The translations under genes were made by a program, and so were the position numbers. A model generated the notes under the pieces. It made no database searches and was not told the DNA's origin. It saw only the letters and a list, made by a program, of their open reading frames with translations. From Acidobacteriaceae bacterium (GTDB lineage: Bacteria; Acidobacteriota; Terriglobia; Bryobacterales; Bryobacteraceae), in assembly GCA_019240475.1 (NCBI GenBank), contig JAFAYI010000031.1, forward strand, positions 62,001 through 126,000: a stretch of DNA of 64,000 bases, read 5' to 3'. Positions 53,650 through 62,016 of this stretch are shown here, piece after piece. How positions within the stretch are numbered: the stretch's first letter is position 1; each line of letters opens with the position of its first letter.

Positions 53650-54301
53650 GGTTTGTGAGCCGAAAGAGCCCGGGCGCGAGAGCCACGATGCCCTGACCAT
53701 AGATTTCCAATTCATAGTTTTGATCCAAACGACGGAACCGTACGTATCCGTCTCGACTGAAGATCGCCATGAGCGCCAGGTGGCCACCCTGTTCGAGGCG
53801 GCGCTGGAAGTTCTTGTCGGTTTCCGAGGGATGGGTCGCCTCTGGCCCGTTGCCCGGATGGCTATGAAAATGGGCGAGGAACTTGTGACCAAACCGTTCG
53901 AGCCTGATGAGCAGATTGTGGGTCGAGGGCATGTCCCCTACGACCCCCAGGCGGGAACGCCGTTGGTGCGCGAATTCTGCGCACTGGTCGAGCACGTAAA
54001 CGCCATCGATCTCCGTGCCGGTAATGAAGAAGAACTGCTCGTCAGGATCGACCGTGAGCTTCTTGAAACACTCATGCAGGAAAAGCGAACTCACGGCATA
54101 GCGTGGCGGGCCGCCGGGAGGCCGCGTACTCTCTGCTTCAATCTGATCGAGGGTCGCAAGGAATTGGTTCACGAGACGGATTTCCGAGGTGAAACGAATC
54201 GTACTGCGTTGCGCACGCGCCGACTCTGCGAACCGTGCGATGAGTTGTTCGCGCTTCGCAACGAGCGCCTGTTTCTTTCCATGGATGTGCATCGATGTCA
54301 T
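53642..54301 (-). CDS. JAB/JAMM metallopeptidase of the ubiquitin-like operon
   Basis: 219 residues from the ATG at 54301, which overlaps the E2-like stop (ATGA). The zinc motif reads HFHSHPG (H146, H148) with S159 and D162 (SETD) and an upstream Glu97 (GTEIDG), so the catalytic set is complete. Bacterial JAB peptidases process Ubl precursors and remove Ubls. It probably cuts the Ubl tail after Gly73 (inference). Confidence 0.85.
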   Translation of the reverse strand: MTSMHIHGKKQALVAKREQLIARFAESARAQRSTIRFTSEIRLVNQFLATLDQIEAESTRPPGGPPRYAVSSLFLHECFKKLTVDPDEQFFFITGTEIDGVYVLDQCAEFAHQRRSRLGVVGDMPSTHNLLIRLERFGHKFLAHFHSHPGNGPEATHPSETDKNFQRRLEQGGHLALMAIFSRDGYVRFRRLDQNYELEIYGQGIVALAPGLFRLTNLD

Positions 54302-54690
54302 TGGTAAGCCTCCGTGATCAGCCGCTCGATGGTGATAATTCCTGAGCTCACGTCTTTGGGCCGACGCGACATATGGACCAAGTACCAGCCGTTTGCACGC
54401 TGAGCGAAGCACGCCCAATGGCCCGAAATCTGTATCTCGGTCGATGGGCTCAACAGGTAATACATGATGTGCCCTGAACGCTCCACGTCGATCCAGCCCT
54501 GAAACGCCGCATAGGGTGTTTGATACGAGCCGGTATAGCGGTTGCCGTCTCGGGTCCAGCCGCGTTCCTGCCAATATGGGATCTCGCGCCGCGCAACCGT
54601 TACGGCGGGAACGCGCCGTAAGCCCATCCGCGAGAAGATCTCGCGGATGGATATAGGGGCGCGCCGAGTGCCCAGGAGCTTCACGCGCAT
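54298..54690 (-). CDS. E2-like Ubl conjugation protein
   Basis: 130 residues. The pattern YTGSYQTPYAAFQGWIDV, HWACFAQRANGWYLVHM and RPKDVSSGIITIERLI is that of bacterial E2-like proteins coded beside ThiF, JAB and Ubl genes; Cys94 (WACF) is the candidate active-site cysteine. Overlaps the Ubl gene by 10 bp. Assigned by context and pattern, not by full alignment. Confidence 0.65.
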   Translation of the reverse strand: MRVKLLGTRRAPISIREIFSRMGLRRVPAVTVARREIPYWQERGWTRDGNRYTGSYQTPYAAFQGWIDVERSGHIMYYLLSPSTEIQISGHWACFAQRANGWYLVHMSRRPKDVSSGIITIERLITEAYQ

Positions 54691-54917
54691 GCGGCGACTC
54701 CGACCTCGGCTTTCGTCGAGGCGAAGATCTTCTCACCGTCACTGACCTTGTCATAGATCGACTCGGCGGCGGCGAAGAATGGTTCGTTCGGCCCTCGGCT
54801 CAGGAGGTAATCGGGAAGGCTCAACTGGTGCAGGATATCGCCGGCGGTCGTGCCGGGTTGGATCTCCACGTCCCGAATCTGGCCGGTACCGGCGACAACA
54901 ACTGACAGCTTTTTCAT
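54681..54917 (-). CDS. Ubiquitin-like (beta-grasp) protein
   Basis: 78 residues: strand VVVAGTGQIRDVEIQPG, then helix AGDILHQLS, then the rest of the beta-grasp pattern. The C-terminus is EVGVAACA, so a single Gly73 lies five residues from the end, as in precursors that need proteolytic exposure of a terminal glycine. Starts behind AAGGAGAACCAAC. It is the first gene of the four-gene Ubl-E2-JAB-E1 operon. Confidence 0.75.
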   Translation of the reverse strand: MKKLSVVVAGTGQIRDVEIQPGTTAGDILHQLSLPDYLLSRGPNEPFFAAAESIYDKVSDGEKIFASTKAEVGVAACA

Positions 54918-54919
54918 AG

Positions 54920-54932
54920 GTTGGTTCTCCTT
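54920..54932 (-). promoter_or_regulatory. Ribosome-binding leader shared by two genes
   Basis: AAGGAGAACCAAC precedes the Ubl gene and is repeated exactly at 55336-55348 before the 69-codon gene. Confidence 0.6.
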
Positions 54933-54996
54933 TGTATAAGTGGGAGGCGGATCCTCTCCCGGTTTGGTTCATTACGCGCCGTCCGCAGGCGGCGAA

Positions 54997-55030
54997 AGCA
55001 AAAGAAAGAGGCCGAGCAGAGCTTGGCCTC
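54997..55030 (-). terminator. Rho-independent terminator of the integrase operon
   Basis: On the minus strand GAGGCC (55030-55025) pairs with GGCCTC (55013-55008) around an 11-nt loop and is followed by TTTCTTTTGC. It separates the integrase operon from the Ubl operon. Confidence 0.7.
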
Positions 55031-55039
55031 GAATGCCGG

Positions 55040-56356
55040 TTATCCGTCCGGCGCGGGTACTACATCGGTCAGTTTGCGCCTCGAAACGCGAGGTGGCGTC
55101 TTTGGCGCATTCCGACCGCTTCCTGCTAGGTCGCTTCGAAAAGCTTCCTCGCCTCCTCGAACTTCTGCAATTGCTTGCGCTTCAGATTGAGATCCCGCTC
55201 CATCTCTGCGATTTCGGCCTTCAGCTTGTCGGCTTGTTCCAAGACCACTTCGACGGGGCTTTTCTTCTTCCATGGTTTGCGCTCCGGCTTCGCGGCCGGG
55301 GTTGCTTTCGTATCGTGTTGTTTCTGCATTGGCATGTTGGTTCTCCTTGAGGTGCTGTTCTTGGTCGTTTACCCAGGCCTCGAGTCTGCGAATCGCCTCG
55401 CGTTTCGTCGGTAACTCGATGTGGGTGTACAGTGAATGGATTTTTGAGCCGATGGAATGGCCCATGAGCGCCATCCGCACTTCCTGCAAAACGCCCGCTT
55501 CCATGAGCCGCGTATTGAACGTGTGGCGCAGGTCGTGAAAACGGACATGGCGGATACCCGCGTTCTTGAGGGCTGTTTTCCAAGCGCGCTTTACGATGCG
55601 GACGGCTTGCCCGTGAAACACGATGACGAGTCCCTCGGGTTTGTGCCGCTCGGATAGGTAGGCATACAGGCGTCCGGTGAGCGGAATTTCGCGCGATTCG
55701 CCGCCCGGCGTTTTCGAACGGGTCACCGAGAGGATCTTCTGAGAGAAATCAATGTCCTCCCACCGCTCGCTCGTGATCTCGCCGCGCCGCATGCCGGTAT
55801 CGAGGGCGATGAGGATCATGGCGCGGAGGTGGCCTTGAGCTGCGCTAAAGAGGCGTGCTTCCTCGGCGATGCTCAGGATTTGACGGCGGATGCGCCGCTC
55901 GGGCGCCATCTTGAGCCGGGCAAGCGGATTCGCCGCGATGAGCTGCTCGTCCACGGCCCAATAGAGGATGTGCCGCAGGACGCTCAAATCACGGTTGACC
56001 GTCGCGTCCTTGATCGCGGGGTTGTTCGTGCGACGCCTTCTCCGAAACTCTTCTGCGAGCGCCTTCGTCAGGCGCAGCGCGGGAACATCCGAGAAGAACG
56101 ACAGGACGAACCGTAGGTGATACAGGTGGTGCGGGCGGGCGGAACCGCTCGCGACGAAGCGTGCGGCGATCGCGCCGAAGGTTATGTCGGGATCGAATTC
56201 GACGAGTTGGAACCGGCTGTCGTTCAGATCTTGCTTGAGCTTGTCTTCGATCTTTTCCGCCTGTTTGCGGTTGCTCGTTCCCGTCGAATACTGGTGGCGG
56301 ACGCCATCTCGGTAGAGATAGGCCCAATAAACATTTCCGCGCTTGAAGAGACTCAC
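55040..56356 (-). CDS. Tyrosine recombinase / phage-type integrase
   Basis: 438 residues from the GTG at 56356, preceded by AGGAGGAG. An N-terminal AP2-like and SAM-like core-binding region (to ~165) is followed by the catalytic domain with LDTGMRRGEI (Arg), HDLRHTFNTRLMEAG (His-x2-Arg) and MGHSIGSKIHSLYTHI (His, Tyr nucleophile). The last ~80 residues (after EAWVNDQEQ) are Gly/Arg/Glu-rich and are read in another frame by the 69-codon gene below. It probably catalyses insertion at tRNA-Pro. Confidence 0.85.
   Translation of the reverse strand: MSLFKRGNVYWAYLYRDGVRHQYSTGTSNRKQAEKIEDKLKQDLNDSRFQLVEFDPDITFGAIAARFVASGSARPHHLYHLRFVLSFFSDVPALRLTKALAEEFRRRRRTNNPAIKDATVNRDLSVLRHILYWAVDEQLIAANPLARLKMAPERRIRRQILSIAEEARLFSAAQGHLRAMILIALDTGMRRGEITSERWEDIDFSQKILSVTRSKTPGGESREIPLTGRLYAYLSERHKPEGLVIVFHGQAVRIVKRAWKTALKNAGIRHVRFHDLRHTFNTRLMEAGVLQEVRMALMGHSIGSKIHSLYTHIELPTKREAIRRLEAWVNDQEQHLKENQHANAETTRYESNPGREAGAQTMEEEKPRRSGLGTSRQAEGRNRRDGAGSQSEAQAIAEVRGGEEAFRSDLAGSGRNAPKTPPRVSRRKLTDVVPAPDG
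55126..55335 (-). CDS. Small lysine-rich coiled-coil protein overlapping the integrase 3' end
   Basis: 69 residues: a Lys/Pro-rich N-terminus and coiled coil (VVLEQADKLKAEIAEMERDL). It has an excellent site (AAGGAGAACCAAC, ATG at 55335) although it lies wholly within the integrase frame, which suggests that this is the real protein and the integrase tail is either dispensable or overprinted. Confidence 0.6.
   Translation of the reverse strand: MPMQKQHDTKATPAAKPERKPWKKKSPVEVVLEQADKLKAEIAEMERDLNLKRKQLQKFEEARKLFEAT
55336..55348 (-). promoter_or_regulatory. Second copy of the shared ribosome-binding leader
   Basis: AAGGAGAACCAAC, identical to 54920-54932. It decides the start of the 69-codon gene. 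Confidence 0.6.
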
Positions 56357-56673
56357 TAAGCTCCTCCTTTCTGCTGGCCTATGAGCCAGCGAATGACTTG
56401 GGTTTTGTAAAAGAGCAATTTGCCGGTAGGCCCCGTGCGAAAGTGCGGCAGGCCAAGCGGCAGGTATTTCTGGCGCACCGTCCAGACGGAGCAGCCGATG
56501 AGCGCGGCGACATCCCGGATCGCAAGCGGCGATCCGAGCGCGTCCGCGTCGCATGGGAGCGGGCACGGGATCGGGCAATGCTGCGGTGAGCTATGCCCTA
56601 GGCGCGATGCCGAAAGAGCCAATCCCGCGCAGCGTTTCGGGTCACTATCGCGGCGGGACATGCGCGGCGGCAT
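56356..56673 (-). CDS. Excisionase/AlpA-like HTH protein
   Basis: 105 residues from the ATG at 56673. The C-terminal part is a MerR/AlpA-type winged HTH (IRDVAALIGCSVWTVRQ, GLPHFRTGPTGKLLFYK) typical of excisionases. The N-terminal ~50 residues are Arg-rich and not recognised. It overlaps the start of the integrase gene, as xis often does, and follows the zinc-ribbon gene with one shared base. Confidence 0.65.
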   Translation of the reverse strand: MPPRMSRRDSDPKRCAGLALSASRLGHSSPQHCPIPCPLPCDADALGSPLAIRDVAALIGCSVWTVRQKYLPLGLPHFRTGPTGKLLFYKTQVIRWLIGQQKGGA

Positions 56674-57104
56674 CAGTCGCCTCCTCCTTCGTGCCGCTCG
56701 CGCCTCCGTTTCAGGAAGCGGTAGAGCCAGGTTCGAAACCAGGAGGGAATCTCGGACCACAGCGACCAGAGAATCCCGAATGGAACCGCGAGAAGAACGA
56801 GGACGACGATCTTCTCGGGATGTTGCAGTATTGCGGCAATACCTGCGAGAAGCACAACAACCGAAGCGATGCTGAGAAAACCACCGGGAACGGCCGAGAG
56901 AAGAAACTCTACGAGAGGTGCCCAGACAGGTCGGCGCGGCTGCGGCGTTGAGAGATCGCGGCTGCCGCACTGGGAACATGCTTCCGCGGTACGCGGGTTG
57001 ACATGCCGCCGCGGGCAGAGTTTCACGTCATACGAGCGGCCGCAGGAATTGCAGAAGAGCGGTGCGCCGGGCGTGATTCGGTTGCAATTGAAGCAGTACT
57101 TCAT
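56673..57104 (-). CDS. Zinc-ribbon membrane protein
   Basis: 143 residues. The N-terminus has three Cys pairs (CFNCNR, CNSCGR, CSQCGS) for one or two zinc ribbons; two hydrophobic helices (~75-120) follow, then a basic tail. The start overlaps the replication-relaxation gene by 4 bp. Function unknown; possibly a component of the mobilization apparatus. Confidence 0.6.
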   Translation of the reverse strand: MKYCFNCNRITPGAPLFCNSCGRSYDVKLCPRRHVNPRTAEACSQCGSRDLSTPQPRRPVWAPLVEFLLSAVPGGFLSIASVVVLLAGIAAILQHPEKIVVLVLLAVPFGILWSLWSEIPSWFRTWLYRFLKRRRERHEGGGD

Positions 57105-57883
57105 GGTGTTGCGATGAGCGCTTCCCGCTCGTCCCCTTTCGGTTTCTGCCAGATCCTGCCCCAGAACCCTTCCCGCTTGATTCGTTCCTCGGTGGTGAAG
57201 CGGAATATCTTCTCGGTCAATGCGGCGGTTGCGGTACGGAGCGACGTCAGCCGCGATTCAGAATTCGTGACCGTGAGCGTCCGAAACTGCGCGTTCTCGA
57301 ACTCACGAGTAAAGCTTCCCGATGCCCCGTAGGAGAGATACGATCGAACTTTCCCCTGCCACACCGTACGGTTCTCATTGCCGAGGTCCACCTCGATGAA
57401 AAACGAGATGAGTTTCTCGGCGTGGTCCACCTCGGCATATCCATCGGGGATGAGTGTGGTTCCCGGAAGCGACTCATGGAAGCTCAGCCAGCGGATAAAT
57501 GTCACTCCCTCGGGCAGGGGCCGGTATTTGATGCTGCCGTAGACCTCGTTTACTTGAAGTTGGTGCAGCGAAAAGAAATCCGCGGCGAGAACCTGGTCGC
57601 GGCTCCTACGGGGACCACGGTTCGGAACGCCCGCGATCTCGGCTCCGCAGGGTGCCAAGGCATAAATCACCTTTTTCGCACCGCCAACAGTACCCCAGAA
57701 GAAGCGGCGCAGGTAACGGGCCTCGGTGAGCGCAAGCAGGCGTGCGTTCGCCCTCGTCGTCGAACCGAACGGGCCGATCATTTTCGCCTGCTCGCGGTCG
57801 ACCACGCGCATGACGCCTAGTTCGCGCAAAAGATGCACGTCGCGCTCCTGCAAGACGACCAGTTTTTGCTTACTCCCAGTCAT
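57101..57883 (-). CDS. Replication-relaxation family protein
   Basis: 260 residues from the ATG at 57883. A winged-HTH-like N-terminus (RDVHLLRELGVMRVVDREQA, LLALTEARYLRRFFW) and a C-terminal nuclease-like half (FFIEVDLGNENRTVWQGKVRSY) match the replication-relaxation family on conjugative and mobilizable elements. Probably acts at the origin of transfer or replication. Overlaps the coupling ATPase gene by 14 bp. Confidence 0.65.
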   Translation of the reverse strand: MTGSKQKLVVLQERDVHLLRELGVMRVVDREQAKMIGPFGSTTRANARLLALTEARYLRRFFWGTVGGAKKVIYALAPCGAEIAGVPNRGPRRSRDQVLAADFFSLHQLQVNEVYGSIKYRPLPEGVTFIRWLSFHESLPGTTLIPDGYAEVDHAEKLISFFIEVDLGNENRTVWQGKVRSYLSYGASGSFTREFENAQFRTLTVTNSESRLTSLRTATAALTEKIFRFTTEERIKREGFWGRIWQKPKGDEREALIATP

Positions 57884-59248
57884 TGAGAGCCTCCGGCTGA
57901 TTGGGACGTGCGACGTTACGCCGAGCGCGGATTTCTTGTTCGATCTCCTGCCGCGGACGCGCCCAGCGGGCGCGCGCCCGCCTGTAGAGGTCGTTGGGAT
58001 CGATATCCGGTTCCTCAATGAACGGGACGAGCGCCTCACGCCACGGCTCGTGAACGGTTTTCACGACGAGATGGCGGCGCGGCAAATTCTTCAGCCGCTC
58101 CGCAAGCGATTTCCCGCCATCGAGCATCGTCGCGGCTTGCTGCGCATCCGGGCCGGAGAGCTGAAAAAATCCGAAGGATCCGACGGAGAGGATGGCGGCT
58201 TGTACGTCAGCAGGGTACTGTGCGAGATACTGATTCGCGGTCACGACGGCCCCCGCCCGTTTGCGGACTTCGGCAAGCAGCGTTTCGAGGCCTGCACCGT
58301 ACGAAACAAGATTCTGCACCTCATCGGCATAGAGCGAGAAGAGGTCCCGCAGGCGGCGCGAGAAGAATGCGTGTTTGGCCTTGGCCAGGAACAAACTGCA
58401 GAACGTGAGGGCGTCGTCGCCGAGCCGACCTTTATCGCAGTCCAGGATGATCCAACATTTCGCATCCAAGGCGGCTCCGAGCGAAACCGTCGAATGTTGC
58501 TGCCCGAGGAGATGCCGGAATTTCACATCGGAAATAAAGCGGCTCACCTTGTTCAACACCGGTTCCGCAATCACGCGCTGCATTGCCTCGCTCGCTCGGT
58601 CGTAACGGCTTTCGAAGTACTCGCGGATCTCCGCATTCGCGACGCGCGAGACGCAGCGGGCCCGGAACTCGGCATTCGCGAGAAGCGGTGCGAGCTCGAC
58701 AAGCGTGAGGTCGTTTTCCGCGAGCACATAGAGCGCGTTTCGCAGAACCTCGTCTGTACGTGCGCCGAAGCTTTCGAGATGCCAACGGTCCTTCAAGATC
58801 TGCGCGAATTCCGCGATCTCGACAAACCGGTCGTTGTGGCCGTTGCCTTCAAGGGCATTGATCCCGACGGAAAAGTCGGGATCCGCCGGGCGGACCACGA
58901 TGACGTGATCGCTGAGGTCTTTTCGGATCGCGCGCTCGCGGATCGTGATCGTTTTCAGCAGAAAGGGCGTTACGTCGCCGTGCAGGTCGAAAATATAAAT
59001 CCCCGACCAGCGTGGATGTCTTGTTCCGCGAGGTGCCGGATGAGGGATGACTTGCCCGTTCCCGTCTTGCCGAGAAGGGCGAGGTGCTCCGCTCGTCGGG
59101 CTTGGTCGATTGCGACCCGGTTCCGGATGGGTTCGCCATCTATGACGCGTGCGCCAAGATCAAGCGCGCCACGCGTCACGGAAATTGCGCGCTCCCGTGC
59201 TCTGCGGTTCCAGAGGCGTGCGATGACGTTTTCAAAGAATCGTCGCAT
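57870..59248 (-). pseudogene. T4SS coupling-protein-type ATPase with a one-base frameshift
   Basis: Two pieces in adjacent frames: the N-terminal part (59248 to ~58990) has Walker A LLGKTGTGKSS, and the C-terminal part (to 57870) has LGDDALTFCSLFLAKAKHAF, LYADEVQNLVS (Walker B-like) and TANQYLAQY. Adding one T in the T-run near 58992-58995 (ATATTTTCG) restores FDLHGDVTPF across the join. Family pumps DNA into the conjugation channel. May be a real mutation, a sequencing slip or a programmed shift; all else looks intact. Confidence 0.65.
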
Positions 59249-59249
59249 A

Positions 59250-60029
59250 TCAGAAGTTGGTGATGATGAGTTCCCGGTACCGCTTGCCCGCTTTCCTCTG
59301 CGCGGTGTACGGAATCTCGACCTCGACGATCTTCGAGTGGCTGAAGAGATCGCGCAGCTCCGGCACGTCATCCACGGTCAAGACGAATTTGCCTTTGATC
59401 GACTGCAGCAAGTCGGCGAGCGTGCGGTAGTCGTCATCCGAGAAATTGAAGTTGTAGAGCTTTCGCCGCCAATACGGTGGATCGCAAAAGAAAAGCGTCG
59501 TTGGCCGGTCGAATCGCGGAATGAACTCCTGGAATGGCAGCGATTCAATTTGCACGCGCGCCAGCCTCTCGTGTGCTTTTTCAAAGACCTCGGGAAGCCG
59601 ACGGGGGTTGAAACCGGGCGCTCCTACCACCTTGGTAGCGTAGTGTCGTCCGCGGACGAGCCCCGCATAGGCATTTTTCTGCAGGTAGAAAAATCGCGCT
59701 GCGCGCTGGATGTCGGTAAGGCTTGCGGGATTCTCCTTCTGGAATAGCTCGAACCACTGGCGTCCGACGAGCACGAACTTCAGATGTCGATGGAGTTCTT
59801 CATGGTGGTTTTGGACAACCCTGAAGAAGTTCACGACATCCCCATCGAGGTCGTTGAGGACCTCGACCTTCGACGGCGTTTTGCGAAATAAAACTTGGGC
59901 ACCGCCCGCGAATACTTCACCGTAGGTCATATGCGGCGGAAACAAGGCGACCAGTTTTTTCGCCATTCGATGCTTCCCGCCGATGTAGGACATGGGACTA
60001 TCCATAGTTTTCTGTTGAGGATTCGCCAT
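59250..60029 (-). CDS. DNA adenine methylase (D12 class, Dam-like)
   Basis: 259 residues from the ATG at 60029 (an upstream start at 60041 is also open). The AdoMet motif I is visible in SYIGGKHRMAKKLV with VFAGGAQVLF; the catalytic motif IV is FFCDPPYW. D12-class enzymes methylate adenine at GATC-like sites. It stands at the head of the mobilization operon and may protect or mark element DNA, or control transfer. Confidence 0.85.
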   Translation of the reverse strand: MANPQQKTMDSPMSYIGGKHRMAKKLVALFPPHMTYGEVFAGGAQVLFRKTPSKVEVLNDLDGDVVNFFRVVQNHHEELHRHLKFVLVGRQWFELFQKENPASLTDIQRAARFFYLQKNAYAGLVRGRHYATKVVGAPGFNPRRLPEVFEKAHERLARVQIESLPFQEFIPRFDRPTTLFFCDPPYWRRKLYNFNFSDDDYRTLADLLQSIKGKFVLTVDDVPELRDLFSHSKIVEVEIPYTAQRKAGKRYRELIITNF

Positions 60030-60155
60030 AGCCGTGATCACTGCTTCGCGTCGATTAATTCGGCCCGCGTCTCCGGGAGCACATGCCGTCCCCAGCGTAA
60101 ACTCGCAAGGATGGCACGAGAGCTACTGCGTGTCGGCCCGAAAGGGATGCCGGCG

Positions 60156-60518
60156 CTACTCGCTCGTGTCTGGCAGCGACTCCAAAGTTGCGTGGATCCC
60201 GAACTGCGCGGCTATGCTCGCGGCCTGAACTCGATGTCGAATTCCTAGCTTTCTGAAAACAACCTTCAAACGCTGCTTGACGGTGTTCTCTTCCGCCAAT
60301 TCCATTCGTTCCGCAATCTGGGCGTTCGTCAACCCGCAGACGACGAACTCAAGGAGCCTGATCTCGTCGGAGGACAGATCAAACCTCCACGCCATCATGG
60401 CGCGACCGAGCTCCCTGGGATTTTCGAAGCCGACGGATTCCGGGATGAGGATTTGCCGGAGAGGTCCGGCGAGGCTCATGAGTTCCGGCTTCTTTGCTGG
60501 TCCCGACATACGCCTCAT
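60156..60518 (-). CDS. LuxR-type HTH regulator
   Basis: 120 residues from the ATG at 60518 (60509 is also possible). The C-terminal domain is a LuxR/FixJ HTH (LSSDEIRLLEFVVCGLTNAQ, IAERMELAEENTVKQRLKVV). There is no receiver; the N-terminal part is short. It probably regulates the downstream methylase/mobilization operon. Confidence 0.7.
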   Translation of the reverse strand: MRRMSGPAKKPELMSLAGPLRQILIPESVGFENPRELGRAMMAWRFDLSSDEIRLLEFVVCGLTNAQIAERMELAEENTVKQRLKVVFRKLGIRHRVQAASIAAQFGIHATLESLPDTSE

Positions 60519-60566
60519 CTCTCCGTCCGTCGTCGGGATCGGCCGGACACCGACACAAGTCGCCAA

Positions 60567-61168
60567 TCACGCGCGCGGGAATTGCGACGCGCAAGCCTTC
60601 GTAACTTCCTGCTCTGCTGGACGTTTCCTCTTGGAACCTCCATGGAAAGCCTATTCCTTTCTTAGGAGGTAGCTCCCGCTTGTCGGGTGCGAGGACCTGG
60701 GTGCAAGCCGGGTCCTTTTTTATTTGAAGCAACGGCGACAGTCGGGCTACCGATTGATTGTTGTGTTTGTGTGCCCGGACGCAGTGATAGCGCGGGCGGA
60801 GGCGCTAATCAATCGGGCGAGCCCTCGTGCCATCCCGTAGGATCTTCCTCTGCGGATTCGAGGAGGCCATAAGACGCGAAAGCCTGCGCAACGCGTGCAA
60901 GAACCGAATCGACGCAACCCTAGTTCCGGTGGTTATGAATAGGTTCCCTAATTGGAACGTCGGGAAGCCGTTTCCGGCTCGTTCATCGATTAGCAAAGAT
61001 CATTCAACCGCAGAATAGCAACTACGGTTCGAGCGGGTCAACGTCGCGGATACCGGCCACCGAAGTAGCAAGCATTCTTATCGCGCAGCGGCATCGATGG
61101 CCCCTCGAAGATGCTGACGGCCTAATTCGGTCATACGTCAGTCGAGGAGCCGTCGATGCCGCCGTGGA
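60567..61168. other. Intergenic stretch with terminator
   Basis: About 600 bp; short frames without motifs. One terminator (60692-60721). No origin or repeat recognised. Confidence 0.45.
60692..60721 (+). terminator. Rho-independent terminator
   Basis: AGGACC (60692-60697) pairs with GGTCCT (60711-60716) around a 13-nt loop, followed by a run of T (60715-60721). No gene is seen just upstream on the plus strand; it may end an unrecognised small RNA. An AGGAGGT site lies at 60664-60670. Confidence 0.6.
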
Positions 61169-61708
61169 TCAGATACAGGGCTCGCTGGGTTCAGGGTTAC
61201 CCTGCCCATTCACCGCGATGGCTGTCGCGATGGCATCGAATACAATCATCAGGTCTCGCTCATGTTCCCACGTCTTCCGCGGGCGGGGTAAGAGGTCTCG
61301 CAACTGCGTGAACTCTTGAGCAAGGGCGTTGGCGATTTCATATTTGGTATGAATCCCCTGGCGGGCGAAGTATTCGCGCATCCGGCACCGGTCAGCAATG
61401 CTAATCGGAACCGAGCGCTGCTCAAGGTGGCGACGAACCGCCGCAAGAAGATGCAACGCCTGTCGGGAGGACTCATCTCTCGTGCGTCGAGTTCCCCGCG
61501 CAATCACGAGTGAGGGTTCATATAGCTTGAGGAGGAACGCGAGCCGCTTGAGTGCGGTCTCAATCCGTGATCGACCGGATGGATAATACCGCACGCCCCA
61601 ATCCAAGAGTCTCCCGCCATCAAGTACGGCGAAGCCAAACCGACGTGATCGGATTTCAAGCGCCAATTGTCGCCCCTGCCTCAACCGAAGCGTTTCTCGA
61701 GGAGCCAT
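61169..61708 (-). CDS. RuvC-like RNase H-fold protein
   Basis: 179 residues. The pattern LALEIRSRRFGFAVLDGG, SLVIARGTRRTRDESS and HERDLMIVFDAIATAIA resembles RuvC-fold nucleases, with Glu in place of the first Asp and a C-terminal Asp. Possibly a phage-type Holliday-junction resolvase. Its start overlaps the XRE regulator gene by 28 bp. Confidence 0.55.
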   Translation of the reverse strand: MAPRETLRLRQGRQLALEIRSRRFGFAVLDGGRLLDWGVRYYPSGRSRIETALKRLAFLLKLYEPSLVIARGTRRTRDESSRQALHLLAAVRRHLEQRSVPISIADRCRMREYFARQGIHTKYEIANALAQEFTQLRDLLPRPRKTWEHERDLMIVFDAIATAIAVNGQGNPEPSEPCI

Positions 61709-62016
61709 CGGTTCTTGGCAGGATTCGATTTCCGGCTTTCGCCGTTCGCTTTCTCAAGAGCTTTTAATTCCTCAAGATTGCGCGCCACCGCCTGCATCAC
61801 AGTCGCATGAAAACCGGTGAATAGCTCGGCGACCGGAACGTCAAAGACGATCTCGTACGCCAAGGCGACCAGCAGAGGCGGGGCAGCGGATGACCGTTCG
61901 TGCCGACCTACGACCGAACCGTAGTTATACCCCACGAGCCGCCCCAGTTCCAACTGGCTGAGATTGAGGCGCCGGCGGTGCGCGCGGATGTAGTTCCCCA
62001 CTACTTCCTTCGTCAT
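61681..62016 (-). CDS. XRE-family HTH regulator
   Basis: 111 residues with an N-terminal XRE HTH (IRAHRRRLNLSQLELGRLVG, YNYGSVVGRHERSSAAPP). Probably a repressor of the neighbouring gene set; operator sites not identified. Confidence 0.75.
   Translation of the reverse strand: MTKEVVGNYIRAHRRRLNLSQLELGRLVGYNYGSVVGRHERSSAAPPLLVALAYEIVFDVPVAELFTGFHATVMQAVARNLEELKALEKANGESRKSNPAKNRWLLEKRFG

Noticed and set aside
53650..54754. Longer readings of the JAB (to 54754) and E1 (to 53892) genes
   Set aside because: The extra residues overlap neighbouring genes of the same operon out of frame and are Arg-rich without domain similarity; ATGA- or TTG-type coupled starts fit better.
45708..54917. Dnd phosphorothioation or Dpd 7-deazaguanine DNA-modification system
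   Set aside because: DGQHR and ParB-like proteins recall these systems, but no DndA/C/D/E sulfur-transfer genes and no tRNA-guanine-transglycosylase-like DpdA gene are present in the window.
57726..59747. A 673-codon plus-strand open frame opposite the mobilization genes
   Set aside because: The minus strand codes for the coupling ATPase (Walker A), replication-relaxation protein and methylase (DPPY), with chained overlaps. The plus frame has no family motif and a low-complexity, Arg-rich composition typical of an antisense shadow in GC-rich DNA.
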